From the NCBI GenBank assembly GCA_035274465.1, contig DATEOF010000385.1:1-64000 (forward strand): a DNA stretch of 64,000 nt, given 5' to 3'. The notes below the pieces were generated by a model. The model did no database searches. It saw only the letters and a program-made list of their open reading frames with translations, and was not told where the DNA came from. This stretch comes from JADGRF01 sp035274465 (GTDB taxonomy: Bacteria > Myxococcota_A > Polyangia > Polyangiales > JAFGIB01). Positions 11,229-21,500 of the stretch are shown piece by piece. Numbering within the stretch: the stretch's first letter is position 1; every line of letters begins with the position of its first letter. A program made the translations under genes and the position numbers.

Positions 11229-14200
11229 CTAGTTCTGCGCCACGAACAACCGCGCTACGCCCGCCAACAACCTGCCGTCGGGTAGCGGGGCCTTCTCGAG
11301 CAAACGCGTCGAGAACGCGAGCACGCCGACGATCGCGTGCACGCCGTCCACAGCTGCGCCGAGTGGGATCGGCACGAAGGCTTGCTCTCCACACAGGATG
11401 GTCGTCGATTCGCCGCCGGGCCGCAGCGAGCCGGAGAGTGTGGCCGTCATGTCGCTCGCGTGCAGCGTCGCGCGCACGATCGCCGTCAGCGTCTCTTCGA
11501 GGTCGGCCGGGGGCGGCACGCTGCCGATCGTCGCGGCGAGCTCGACCTGTCCCTCGCGAAATAAATAGAAGTAGCCGCTCTCCGCAGACATTTCCCGGCA
11601 GACCAGCTGCAGCGCCAGGTGTGCCCGCTGGCTGACGTCCGTCACAGCCAGGAGGGAGTCGAGCGCATCGCAAGCCGCCGCATCGCCTTCGGACCCCGGC
11701 TCCCCCGCGAGCCCGAAGCGCGCGCGCCCCAGTGCGACGAGCCGCTCGTAGCGCCGAATCAACGCCGGATTGTTCGTGCTCCCGAAGTGTTGCTGCACCT
11801 GCACCAGATCGTGCGCGTACGCGGCGGCATCACCGCTGACGAGCGCGATGCGAACGCGCGCTTCGTGCAGACGGCCGAGGTGAAGCGGCGACTTGCCGAG
11901 CTGCAGTTCCCTTGCAATCGCTTGCTCGCAACCCGCGATCGCTCCGGCGAGCTCTCCGACGTGGGCTCGGGCGATCGCCAGGCTGTAGGCGAGTCGGTGT
12001 TCGATGACAGCCATGAAACGTGGCGCGTAGTGGGCAGTCTCGAGCAGCTCTTGCGCGCTGCGCAATGCGGCACCGTAGTCTTCGGCCGCGAGGAGCGTCT
12101 CGACCCGGCCGCACAGCGACAACAGCCAGCTGGCGTGCTGATCGCGCGGCGCAAGCTGGTCTGCTTCGTCAAACGCCGCAAGGGCCTTGGGGTATTCACC
12201 GCGCACGCGGTGGTAGTTGCCGCGCGCGACCAGTGCCATCGGGCCGTAGCCGGGATCGGTCGCTGCGATGCGTTCGAGGTGCGCCGCGGCTTGCTTCAAG
12301 CCGAGCGCGTCGTCCCACAACGCGTACGGATCGGCCAGGTACGGGGCGAGCCACAGCTCGAACTGCGTCCCGGCACCACCTTGCACCGCCAACACATCCA
12401 GGCGCGCGCGACAGGCCTGCGCGCGCTCGAGCTCGCCCCGATACATGTGCACCATGAAGCGAACTTGCATCGCCGCTCCTTGGTACATCTGCAAGCCGAG
12501 GGCGTCGATCTCATCGGCGAACCGCAGCGCCGTCTCACCGTCGAGCGCGCTCGTCGCCATGCCGATGTTGTGGTGCTGCGTGGACAAGATGCTCTGCCGG
12601 CGCGCCTCCGGGAAGCCGGGGTAGCGCGTGAGATCGCGCAAGCGCGCCAGGTAGGCCTCTCGCTGCTCGTGGTTCGAAGCTTCGCCCACGCGGAGCCCCT
12701 GTAGAGCCAGGCCAACCAGCTCGGGCGCTGCGGCCAGCGGAGAAGCGCTGCCGAGCGCCGCCAGCGGCTTCACGCGGGCCCAGACTCGATCGATGAGAGG
12801 GAGGTCCCACCGGAGGATGGCCACGGCGAGCATCACCGCGGACATGGCTGCCAGCGAGGTCATCGCTTCGTGCGGCGCAATCGAGCGCTCCGCCTCCGGC
12901 GTTTCGGCCCAGCGCCTGTCCGCGAGCTCGAGCAGCCGACCGAGCCACCCTGCGTCGCCTGGATCGACACTTGCCAGCAGATCCAGGCCGCACGCGCGAT
13001 GCAGCTGCGAGAGCAGCGGATCGACGTGGCGAACCAGGCTGCGATCGTACAGAAAGGCAGCGGTCACCAGCCTTGTGCGCAGTGCGATGCCGTCGGCCGC
13101 TCGCGGTTGGAGCTCTTCGCAGACCTGCAGGGCCAGCTCGAACGGCGCGGTCAGAAAGTCGCCGGCGTCGCGCGGGACGTTGGGATCGCGGGCGATCGCG
13201 ACCAGCAGCTCGGCACCGCGCAGCCGTGAGCTGCCGCGCAGCAAGTGATGCGCGGCACGCACCCTGGTCCGCAGATCGGAAGCCGCGTACTCGAGCAGCA
13301 GCTGACCCGCTCGCTCATGCAGCTGGGCCAGCAGCTCAGGCGGCGTCGCGCGCTCGATGGCTTCGCGCAGCCCCTCGGCGCTGCACAGGTAGTGGTCGGT
13401 CTGTAAGAGTGTCAGCACATCCATGCGGACGAGCTCGTCCAGGGCTCGAAACGCAGCCAACTCGTCGACTTCCGATACCCGCGCACAGAGGTGTAGCGGC
13501 ACGGGGCAAGCGAAGATCGCCACGGCCTGGACCACCGCGCGCTGCTCGGCGGTGAGCGCGGCAAGCCGCGCGTGTCGCGTCGCCTGCAGCCCTTGCGGCG
13601 ATTCGCGCGGCAGCGTGGCAGGCAACATCCAGATGCCTTCGCTGTAGTGCACGATCCCACGCTCGACCAAGTAGTGCGCGAGCTCGATGCACTCCAGCGG
13701 ATTACCGCGGCTACGCGCGTGCATCCAGTGCGCGACGCGTTGGAGGTTGGGCACGTCTCCAAACAACGATGTCACCAGCTCGTCGACTTCAGCGTGTGTC
13801 AGAGGTTCGAGGCGCAAGCACGCGCCCTGCCGCCGGATGACGCGCACCGCCGGTGTTTCGCGCGCGTCGCTCGGGCGCAGAGAAAGCGCGAGCCGCAACC
13901 TTGTGTGTTCGTCGGCGCTCGCGAGCGAGGTCAGCAGCGCGAGCGACTCTTCGTCGACGGTGTGCGCATCCTCGACCGCGATCAGCAGACGCAGCTGCCG
14001 GCTCGCCCTTTGGAACCAGCGTGCGAGCGCGGCCTGCTGGCGGTGGCGCAGCTCCGCCGGCGCGATCAGGGGTAACAGCGAGGGGCGCTCGCGACGCAAC
14101 ATCGGAAACTCGCCAGCCAAGAGCACGCGGTCGTCCTCGTCGAGCTCCGCCAGACTCTCGGGCGCGTTTGCGACGAGCTGGTCGATCAACTGTCGGGCCA

Positions 14201-15251
14201 CCGCGAACCTCTCGCTAGCGGCGCGCTTGTTCACGGGACTGAGCGGGATTGCGCCGGCGAGCTTCGCCTCGATCAGCAGCTCTTCCATCAGCCGCGTCTT
14301 ACCCAGGCCTTCGGCACCCTCGATCAACAGCACTCCGCGGCCCTCGAGCTCGGGCTTCAGAAACTCGCGGATGCGCTTGCGTTCGCGTTGCCTGCCGGCG
14401 AGCGCCGGCCGCTTGAGATAGGCCTCGGCCACGCGCAAGTCCTCGGCGGGCGGCAGATCGGCGATCGCGCCGAGCCGATCCATCACCTCTGCCGCCGACG
14501 TCGGCCGGTTCTGCCGCTCGAGGTGCAACAGCGACATGATCAAGCGATCGAGCTCGGGCGGGACATCCTTGGACCAGGCGGCCGGCGGCGGCGGCGCCTT
14601 GCCCGACCAGAGCTTTTGCAGCATGGGCAAGCTACCCGCTGGGTAGGCGTGACGCGCGGTGAGCATGAAATAACCGAGCGCGCCCAGCGCGTACAGGTCG
14701 GAGCGCGCGTCGAGAGCACCGCCGCTGGCTGCCTCGGGCGGAATGAACGGTGGCGTGCCGATCACCTCGGCCGTGCTCCCGAGTGGCATCATGGCTCCGA
14801 AGTCGATCAGCTTGGCGTGGCCGCTGACGGTGCAGCGCACGTTGCGATAGCTCACGTCGCGGTGCAGTAGGCGGCGTGCGTGCAGCATCGCCAGCGCAGA
14901 CGCCACGTCACGCAGCAAGCGACAGACCGTGATCCACGGCAGCGGCGCAGCTTCGCGCACGTCCATGCCGTCCAACAGCTCCATCGTGTAGTAGGCGCCG
15001 GTCTCGGATACGGCATAGTCGTGGACACTCACGATGCGCGGATGCGCGAGCTGGGCGAGCGTGTGGTACTCGTAGCGAAACAGCGTGAGCTGGCGCGCGT
15101 CCTGCTTGTCTTTGCGCAACGACTTGAGCGCGACCTCACCGCCCGTGCGCTGATCGAGCGCGCGATACACGGTACCGGAACCGCCGGTGCCGAGCTCGGC
15201 GAGGAGCTCGTAGCGCCCGGCGATGAGACTGGAAATCGGCGTGCTTCCCAT
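11229..15251 (-). CDS. Protein kinase-ATPase-TPR-GAF protein (type B)
   Basis: A 1,340-residue signalling protein. The kinase domain (about 14-265) has Gly-loop GTGGSGTV (21-28), Lys43, catalytic loop HRDVSYRN (130-137) and DFG 150-152. The catalytic loop lacks the usual Ser/Thr-kinase Lys (HRDLKPEN) and resembles the HRDxxxRN of tyrosine kinases. A STAND/AAA-type ATPase follows with Walker A GAEGLGKT (312-319) and a VEDAH Walker-B-like segment. A long TPR-like helical region and a GAF-like C-terminal sensor domain (about the last 170 residues) complete it. It is paralogous to 38562-42767. The ATG at 15251 directly precedes the kinase domain. The substrate is unknown, and it is probably cytosolic. 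Confidence 0.85.
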   Translation of the reverse strand: MGSTPISSLIAGRYELLAELGTGGSGTVYRALDQRTGGEVALKSLRKDKQDARQLTLFRYEYHTLAQLAHPRIVSVHDYAVSETGAYYTMELLDGMDVREAAPLPWITVCRLLRDVASALAMLHARRLLHRDVSYRNVRCTVSGHAKLIDFGAMMPLGSTAEVIGTPPFIPPEAASGGALDARSDLYALGALGYFMLTARHAYPAGSLPMLQKLWSGKAPPPPAAWSKDVPPELDRLIMSLLHLERQNRPTSAAEVMDRLGAIADLPPAEDLRVAEAYLKRPALAGRQRERKRIREFLKPELEGRGVLLIEGAEGLGKTRLMEELLIEAKLAGAIPLSPVNKRAASERFAVARQLIDQLVANAPESLAELDEDDRVLLAGEFPMLRRERPSLLPLIAPAELRHRQQAALARWFQRASRQLRLLIAVEDAHTVDEESLALLTSLASADEHTRLRLALSLRPSDARETPAVRVIRRQGACLRLEPLTHAEVDELVTSLFGDVPNLQRVAHWMHARSRGNPLECIELAHYLVERGIVHYSEGIWMLPATLPRESPQGLQATRHARLAALTAEQRAVVQAVAIFACPVPLHLCARVSEVDELAAFRALDELVRMDVLTLLQTDHYLCSAEGLREAIERATPPELLAQLHERAGQLLLEYAASDLRTRVRAAHHLLRGSSRLRGAELLVAIARDPNVPRDAGDFLTAPFELALQVCEELQPRAADGIALRTRLVTAAFLYDRSLVRHVDPLLSQLHRACGLDLLASVDPGDAGWLGRLLELADRRWAETPEAERSIAPHEAMTSLAAMSAVMLAVAILRWDLPLIDRVWARVKPLAALGSASPLAAAPELVGLALQGLRVGEASNHEQREAYLARLRDLTRYPGFPEARRQSILSTQHHNIGMATSALDGETALRFADEIDALGLQMYQGAAMQVRFMVHMYRGELERAQACRARLDVLAVQGGAGTQFELWLAPYLADPYALWDDALGLKQAAAHLERIAATDPGYGPMALVARGNYHRVRGEYPKALAAFDEADQLAPRDQHASWLLSLCGRVETLLAAEDYGAALRSAQELLETAHYAPRFMAVIEHRLAYSLAIARAHVGELAGAIAGCEQAIARELQLGKSPLHLGRLHEARVRIALVSGDAAAYAHDLVQVQQHFGSTNNPALIRRYERLVALGRARFGLAGEPGSEGDAAACDALDSLLAVTDVSQRAHLALQLVCREMSAESGYFYLFREGQVELAATIGSVPPPADLEETLTAIVRATLHASDMTATLSGSLRPGGESTTILCGEQAFVPIPLGAAVDGVHAIVGVLAFSTRLLEKAPLPDGRLLAGVARLFVAQN

Positions 15252-15600
15252 GCGGAGCGACCACCGGCAAACCAATCGTTGATTCTAAGACAGGGTGAGG
15301 ATGATGTGAATCCGCGCGTGCCCTACACCGCTCCACATCGCGAGAGTCGCGCGCACCGCGGGCACGCTGGAAACCGTCATTCGGACGCCGGCTGCCAGCA
15401 ATCATCCATCCTGGTTTGGATCGTACGGCGTGTGGGGATCATCATCCCCGCCGAGCGTACGAGTCGCACGAGCTCTGCAAGCAGGTCGCTCGACAACGAG
15501 CGTTCGCTGCCCGCTCGTGCAACATAGTCGATCGAGCCGGGTGACGAGCCGACGACGCGCGGATCGACGCGCACGACCCTTTGCTGCTCATCGAAGACGT
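15252..15600. other. 349-bp intergenic region between two minus-strand genes
   Basis: This stretch separates the type-B kinase start at 15251 from the stop of the upstream Cys-rich lipoprotein at 15601. It must hold the kinase promoter, but I cannot place convincing -35/-10 boxes. It contains one possible small ORF (see 15377-15574) and no RNA gene or strong hairpin that I can identify. Confidence 0.5.
15377..15574 (-). CDS. Possible small ORF, 65 residues, unknown
   Basis: A GTG (plus-strand CAC at 15572-15574) preceded by an AAAGG-like site opens a 65-residue frame ending TGA at 15377. The peptide begins VRVDPRVVGSSPG and has a plausible amphipathic helix (SDLLAELVRLVRSAG). It starts 26 bp after the upstream lipoprotein stop and could be co-transcribed with it. 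No family is recognised, and in GC-rich DNA a frame of this length arises by chance, so support is weak. Confidence 0.2.
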   Translation of the reverse strand: MRVDPRVVGSSPGSIDYVARAGSERSLSSDLLAELVRLVRSAGMMIPTRRTIQTRMDDCWQPASE

Positions 15601-17361
15601 TTAGCGCTGGCAGATCGAGTAGCCGCTGTCGCCAGCCTCGCGGCAGTTGGTGTTTTGCGGACAGCTCAGCCGCATGGGGTTGAGGGGCGCTTGGCATACG
15701 AGGACGCAAGAGTCATCGAGCCCGACGTCGTTGCCGCAGGCCGGGTAACTCATGAAGCCCTGCCCGTTCGTGTTGGGGCAACCATTCCCGCACTTCGGGA
15801 CACACAGTCCGTGTGCACAAGTCAACCCATCCGGGCACGAGCCGCAGGACGTGTAGGGCTTGGCGCAATTGCCATCGACGCAAATCTCGCCCTGGCCCTG
15901 GTTGCACTGGCCGTTGTCGCGGCAGCCGCATTTGCCGTTGATGCACATGCCGTTCCCGCAGTCGGTGACATTGTCGTCCTTCGTGCCATCGCAGTCGTCG
16001 TCTTTGCCGTTGCACATCTCAGGCGTCGGCTCGACGTTGCCCATGCACTCGGACCACTTGCCGTTGCGGCACATCTGCGTGCCAGTCTTGCACTCGCCTT
16101 GCTGATTGCCGCTACCGCAATTCTGGGTCGCGTTACCCACGCAGTCGACGCACTGGTTATTTTCGCAGCGCCCGGGCAAGCAGTCCTTCGACGTCTCACG
16201 CATGCCCTGCGGGTCGCAGGTCATCTCCATCGTTCCCAAGCAACGCTTCGCGCCCGGCATGCACGCGCGACACGTGCCTCCGTTGGCGTCGCACTGACCC
16301 TGCGGGCAGTCCCGCAACTTCTGGAAGCCCGTGCGATCCGGCCGGCATTCCTGCAGCACGTCGCCCATGCAGGTCTTCTGGCCGGGGTTGCATGCCGGTT
16401 CGTTGCACTTGCCGTCGCGCGCCGAGCAGAGCTCGGCCGAGTCGCAGCGCCGCATCTCGCGCCAGTTGTTGCCCGCCTGGTCGCATTGCTCGAGGGCAGT
16501 GCCGACGCAGCGGAACTCGCTGGGCGGACACTTCGCGCACATGCCGGTCATGATGCCCGGCATGCACAGCTCCTTGCTGCCGCAGCGCATCATGCTGCGC
16601 ACGACGCCATTGTCACCGCACTGGTAGAGCACACCGGCGTCGTCGCAGGCCGACATGCCGTTGCGGTTCTTACAGACATCGTTGGTGGCGATGCACATGC
16701 CCGGGTTCTGCATCGACGAGGACGCACAGATCTGGTTTTGACCGCACGACTCGGCGTCGCGCCACATGCCGTCGCTGCAACGCTGGCGCTTCGTGCTGTC
16801 CATCGGCGAGCAACGCACCGCTCCGACCATCGGGCACTCGGCGACCGACATTCCACCCGAGCCGCCGCCGCCGTTTCCACCCGAGCCGCCGCCACCGTTT
16901 CCACCCGCGCCGCTGCCACCAGCGCCACCGCCGCCAGCACCGCTGCCACCAGAACCACCGCCGCCCGAGCCAGCACCCGCGCCGCCCGCTTCGCCGCCGG
17001 CACCGGCACCTGCAGCTGTTGGCTGCGTGCCGGAACTGCCGCTCTCACCACCGGCGCCAGCAGCCTCGGTCCCACCGGAACCTGCGCCCGCGCCCGCGCT
17101 CGAACCGGCTAGATCCCATGAAGCGCCCGCATTCCCCCCAGCGCCCGCGGCCTTACCACCGCTGCCCGCCTCGGGCTGCCCGCTGCTGCCAGCTGCACCG
17201 CGTCCGCTCGCGTTGACGTTTCCCACCTGCGTGCCCTCGCAGACGCCTGGATTCCCAGGGTCCTCGACGCACTTGGTGCCTTGTCTACAAGCAGCAGACA
17301 ACACGATGCACGACGCGAGAGATACGAACGCACGCGTCCGCAGCAAAACTTTCGGCGACAT
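15601..17361 (-). CDS. Cys-rich repeat lipoprotein with Gly/Ala/Ser linker
   Basis: A 586-residue secreted lipoprotein. The signal peptide ends in lipobox LSAAC. A Gly/Ala/Ser/Asn low-complexity linker runs from about residue 50 to 175, with runs of GGSGAGG type. The remaining ~400 residues contain many short disulfide-type modules with CDQAG, CxPGxxxCMG and one CNGKDDDCDG motif, the last being a recurrent metal-binding-like signature of myxobacterial surface proteins. It is likely anchored to the outer membrane as a rigid surface structure or adhesin. I do not recognise a named family. The ATG at 17361 is preferred to one two codons upstream. Confidence 0.7.
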   Translation of the reverse strand: MSPKVLLRTRAFVSLASCIVLSAACRQGTKCVEDPGNPGVCEGTQVGNVNASGRGAAGSSGQPEAGSGGKAAGAGGNAGASWDLAGSSAGAGAGSGGTEAAGAGGESGSSGTQPTAAGAGAGGEAGGAGAGSGGGGSGGSGAGGGGAGGSGAGGNGGGGSGGNGGGGSGGMSVAECPMVGAVRCSPMDSTKRQRCSDGMWRDAESCGQNQICASSSMQNPGMCIATNDVCKNRNGMSACDDAGVLYQCGDNGVVRSMMRCGSKELCMPGIMTGMCAKCPPSEFRCVGTALEQCDQAGNNWREMRRCDSAELCSARDGKCNEPACNPGQKTCMGDVLQECRPDRTGFQKLRDCPQGQCDANGGTCRACMPGAKRCLGTMEMTCDPQGMRETSKDCLPGRCENNQCVDCVGNATQNCGSGNQQGECKTGTQMCRNGKWSECMGNVEPTPEMCNGKDDDCDGTKDDNVTDCGNGMCINGKCGCRDNGQCNQGQGEICVDGNCAKPYTSCGSCPDGLTCAHGLCVPKCGNGCPNTNGQGFMSYPACGNDVGLDDSCVLVCQAPLNPMRLSCPQNTNCREAGDSGYSICQR

Positions 17362-17471
17362 AAACAAGCCTATCCCCCCGAACGAGATTCACTTCGCGCA
17401 GCACGCGCAAAACTTGCCCGCGTCATACAGCTGCCCACGGCCTGTCGTCAACGCACTCGGAACTGGCGGTG

Positions 17472-17948
17472 TCAAACGTTGCGCGTATCGCGCAAGCGGA
17501 TCGACTCCACGACGAGGTTCCAGGCCGTCTCGAGTTGTGGAAACCCGCCGGCGCGGCCGGTCAGCGTCAACGTGAACATGCAGCGCGACGAGGGCACGAA
17601 TGCCTGGCGCTGGCGCAACACGTCATGCGTGCTGGACCATTCATAGTCGATCACAGCGGCAGTGACGCCGTCGATCGTCAACTCACTCATCGAGACCAGG
17701 CGAAAGCCGGTGAATTTTTCCGACAACGAGGCCAACTGTGCCCTCGCGTACGGTTTCGCAGGCTGGGCAGCAGCTCGATAGTCGCAGGTGACGATGATGC
17801 TGGCATCGCCACCTCCAGCGGCCGCTGGAACCCGGATCATTTGCATGCCTGGCCCTGCACGGAACGATCGGTTCAGCCTCGTGACCTCGATCATGTGGAC
17901 GGCCTGCTCGTCGCACCCTCGTGGGTCATGCCGCTCAGTTTGGGACAT
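17472..17948 (-). CDS. DcrB/DUF1795-like protein
   Basis: A 158-residue protein with a small alpha/beta fold. The C-terminal half, a FTLTLTG strand followed by the helix TAWNLVVESIRL, matches the DcrB/DUF1795 pattern. Members include E. coli DcrB and the EagR/EagT chaperones of type VI Rhs effectors. No signal peptide is visible, which favours a cytosolic role, but no T6SS or Rhs gene is nearby, so a chaperone function is not supported here. The ATG at 17948 is chosen over an upstream TTG because an AGGGG site sits 7 nt before it. The gene lies 110 bp upstream of the lipoprotein at 17361. Confidence 0.6.
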   Translation of the reverse strand: MSQTERHDPRGCDEQAVHMIEVTRLNRSFRAGPGMQMIRVPAAAGGGDASIIVTCDYRAAAQPAKPYARAQLASLSEKFTGFRLVSMSELTIDGVTAAVIDYEWSSTHDVLRQRQAFVPSSRCMFTLTLTGRAGGFPQLETAWNLVVESIRLRDTRNV

Positions 17949-17955
17949 AGGAGAT

Positions 17956-17960
17956 CCCCT
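17956..17960 (-). promoter_or_regulatory. Ribosome-binding site deciding the start of the DcrB-like gene
   Basis: The minus strand reads AGGGG seven bases before the ATG at 17948. This favours that codon over the TTG at 17972 as the true start. Confidence 0.5.
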
Positions 17961-18080
17961 GGCGAGTGACAAGTGATTGTGTCAGCTGATTGTATGCTCG
18001 GCCGCTTCTAGCGTTGCACGATTCGACTACTGTTTCCGCAACACCGGCAGAGTCGGCGGTGTCGTGGTACGGTCCGCGCA

Positions 18081-18365
18081 ATGGGCAGCCCCCGCATCGA
18101 AGTCGTGTATTGCCGGCAGTGCCGCTGGTTGCTGCGCGCAGCCTGGGTGGCGCAGGAGCTGTTGAGCACGTTCTCCGAGGAGCTCGCCGAGGTCGCGCTG
18201 GTCCCCGGGACCGGCGGGGTGTTCGACGTGAAGCTCGACGGCGCATTGCTGTTCTCGCGGGCCGCCGAGCAGCGCTTTCCCGAGGCCGCAGAGCTGAAGC
18301 AGCGGGTCCGCGATCGAATCGACCCTGACCGAGATCTCGGTCACATCGATCGACCCAAAGGCTAG
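18081..18365 (+). CDS. SelW/SelT/SelH-family (Rdx) thioredoxin-like protein, CxxC form
   Basis: A 94-residue protein of the Rdx family. Its hallmark is the N-terminal redox motif after the first strand, YCRQCRW (Cys11 and Cys14); eukaryotic homologues have CxxU. The second family signature, a Gly-rich turn before a short strand (GTGGVFDVKLDG), and the C-terminal helix are present. Bacterial members are small cytosolic thiol proteins of unclear physiological role. It is transcribed divergently from the DcrB-like gene and precedes the giant surface-protein gene by 223 bp; no functional tie to that gene is evident. Both cysteines are encoded by ordinary Cys codons, so no selenocysteine insertion is involved. 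Confidence 0.75.
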   Translation: MGSPRIEVVYCRQCRWLLRAAWVAQELLSTFSEELAEVALVPGTGGVFDVKLDGALLFSRAAEQRFPEAAELKQRVRDRIDPDRDLGHIDRPKG

Positions 18366-18588
18366 CCAAACGGCAGTGGCGCCCCGCCCCGTGCGGGTCC
18401 ATCCGAGTGCGGAGCTGTGGGCAGCTCGCGCGAGTGTGTGAATTCGGGGTTATTTTCTCAGACTGGTGAGGTTCGGCGCTGCACGGGTACCGTTGTGTTG
18501 CCCGCGATCCCAGAGGAAAGCACCCTTGCCATTTCACGAACCCGGCGTGATGGCTGCGCGATCGGTTCGTCGTGAGGTCTCGGCCAGT

Positions 18589-21500
18589 ATGCCGACGTGG
18601 CCTCGCTACGCGCTGTTCTGCTTGGCAGCCCTGCTGGCCAGCTGTTCGAACTCCGCGCCCGATGTGACGCTCGCCGCCGTCAGCGGCAAGCCGCTGTTGG
18701 CCGCTGACTCTGGTGTCATCCTGGCCGGCAACGGCACGCCGTGCGCGGACGGAAGTGAGTGTTCCTCCACTTTCTGCACCGACGGCGTGTGCTGCGATGC
18801 AGCCTGTAGCGGCGGCAGCACCGACTGTCAGGCCTGCAACCTGTCCGGTCAGGCGGGCACCTGCACGGTCCTCGGCAGCGGCGTGGTCTGCCGCAACTCT
18901 GCCGGCGAGTGCGACCCGGCCGAGGCGTGCGACGGGTCCAGCGACGCTTGCCCCGCAGACGCCCGCACCCCGATCGACAACGCCTGCAACGACGACGGCA
19001 ACCCTTGCACGCGCGACGTGTGCGACGGCTCGGGCGCCGCGTGCGCGCACCCCGCGGGCAACGCGGGCAGCATGTGTCGCAACGCGGCTGGCGACTGCGA
19101 CGTCGCCGAGACCTGCACTGGCAGCTCAAGCAGCTGTCCGCCCGATACCAAGCTCGGCAGCAGCAGCGTGTGCCGCAATAGCGCAGGCGATTGCGATCCC
19201 GTCGAGCGTTGTGACGGCGCGTCGAACGACTGTCCCGCCGACGTGCTGTCGCCTTCCGGCACGCTCTGCCGTGGCGCCGCTGGCAGCTGCGATGCCGCCG
19301 AGACCTGCACCGGCAGCTCGAGCAGCTGTCCATCCGACGCCAAGCTCGGTAGCAGCAGCGTGTGCCGCAACAGCGCAGGCGGCTGCGATCCCAGCGAGAG
19401 CTGCAACGGCACGTCGAACGACTGCCCGGCCGACGTGCTGACGCCGTCCGGCACGCTCTGTCGCGGCGCCGCTGGCAGCTGCGACGTGGCCGAGTTCTGC
19501 AGCGGAGCCAGCGCGCAGTGCCCGACCGACCTGTTCGCGGGCAGCAACGTCAGCTGCCGCTCCGCCGCCGGAACCTGCGATCTGGAAGAGTTCTGCACCA
19601 CGGGCACGGCTGATTGCCCCAGCGACGCGCGCAAGGCCTCCGGCGTGCCGTGCCGCAACACGCAAGGCGTGTGCGACGTGGCAGAGTCCTGCAACGGCGT
19701 ATCGGTCGATTGCCCCATGGACGGTTTCGCCGCCAGCAGCGTCCAGTGCAACGCCGCCAGCTGCAGCGCCGGCGTGCAGCAGCTAGCGACCGCTTGCTCC
19801 GGCTCCGGCGCGACCTGCCCGACGGCAGTCGCGCAGCCCTGCGGCGCCTACACCTGCAACACCACGGCTTGCTTCACCAGCTGCACGAGCGCCGCGCAGT
19901 GTGCGGCCGCGCACTTCTGCGGGACCGGAACCTGCCAACCCAAGCGGGCCCTGGGCGTCGCCTGCAGCTCGGATGACCAGTGCAGCTCGGCCCACTGCGT
20001 CGACGGCTACTGTTGCGACGGGGACTGCGACGGCCAGTGCGAGGCGTGCAACGTAGCAAATCGGCTCGGCACCTGCTCTGCCGTCAGCGGCGCGCCGCAC
20101 GGCAGCCGCACCGCCTGCGCCACGGACGGCTCGACCTGCGCCGGAAGCTGCGACGGCACGCAGCGTGCGCGCTGCGCGTACCCCGGCTCGAGCAGCGTGT
20201 GCCGGGCGGCTCACTGCAGCAGCGGGACGGCCACGCTGGAAGCGCGCTGCGGTGGCGACGGCAGCTGCGGGCCGCTGCTCACGCAGAGCTGCGCGCCATT
20301 CATGTGCGATCAGTCGAGCGCCGCCTGCAACGGCAACTGTGCCGCCGACACTGATTGTGTCACTGGCTACTTCTGCTCGGCCGGCGTGTGCACGCTCAAG
20401 CGAGCGTCCGGCATCACGTGTACGGCGGCGAATCAGTGTCAGAGTGGCCTGTGCGTCGATGACGTCTGCTGCAACTCGAGCTGCGGGCAACAGTGCGAAG
20501 CCTGCGATATAGCGTCCAAGCGCGGCACCTGCTCGCCGGTGCTTGGCGCTCCGCACGGCGCTCGCACGGCTTGCACCTCGGACGGCTCGGCCTGCGGCGG
20601 CAGCTGCGACGGCAGCCGGCGCGACGCCTGCGACTATCCCGACAGCGCATCGGTCTGCCGCCTCGGCAGCTGCACCGGCGGCACGGCCACGATCGCGGCG
20701 TTCTGCGACGGCAGCGGCTTCTGCCCCGCATCCACGACGCGCTCGTGTGCGCCGTTCGTGTGCGCCGCCAACGGCTGCCTGGGCGATTGCGGCGAGGACA
20801 GTGACTGCGCGACTGGATCGTTCTGCGAGGCCGGCATCTGCACCGCCAGGCATGCTCTCGGTCAGGCTTGCTCCGGTGGTGGAGCGTGTGCCTCGGGCCT
20901 GTGCGTGGACGGTGTGTGCTGCAACAGCACGTGCCGCGGCCAGTGCGAGGCGTGCGACGTGTCCGGCAACACCGGCACCTGCTCGCCGGTGATCGGCGCT
21001 CCGCGCGGCAACCGGCCGCTGTGCGACGGGGACGGCTCACCGTGCAGCGGCGCGTGCGACGGCCTCGACCGCAACGGCTGCGCGTTCCCGGGCGAAGAAA
21101 CCACGTGTCGTACGCCGAAGTGTGAGAGCGGAGTCTCGACGTTCGCCGCGACCTGCGTGGGTACCGGCGCTTGTCCGGGCATCCTCCACCAGATCTGCAC
21201 GCCCTTCAGCTGTGGGCCGACCGCCTGCCTGGGCGATTGTCAAAACAGTCAGGACTGTAACTCTGACTATTACTGCGCCGCCGGCGTGTGTGTACCCAAA
21301 CTCGCCCGAGCCGCGAGTTGTGCCGCGGACGATCAATGTGCCAGCGGCGAGTGCGCGGACGGCTACTGCTGCGATCGCGCCTGTGAGGGTCAGTGCGAAG
21401 CCTGCGATGTCAGCGGCCGGCTCGGCCTCTGCAGCCCAGTGACAGGTGCGCCACACGCGGGCCGCGACGCATGCGCGGGCACCGGCACCTGCGCGGGCAG

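Noticed and set aside
15430..17112. Plus-strand 560-residue ORF opposite the Cys-rich lipoprotein
   Set aside because: The minus strand has a signal peptide and Cys motifs; this frame is Ala/Val/Arg/His low complexity.
17472..17948. T6SS effector chaperone suggested by the DcrB/DUF1795-like fold
   Set aside because: No Rhs, VgrG or T6SS core gene is found near, so the specific chaperone role is unsupported.
18081..18365. Possible selenoprotein at the SelW-like gene
   Set aside because: Both redox positions are ordinary Cys codons and no in-frame TGA is present, so no selenocysteine is implied.
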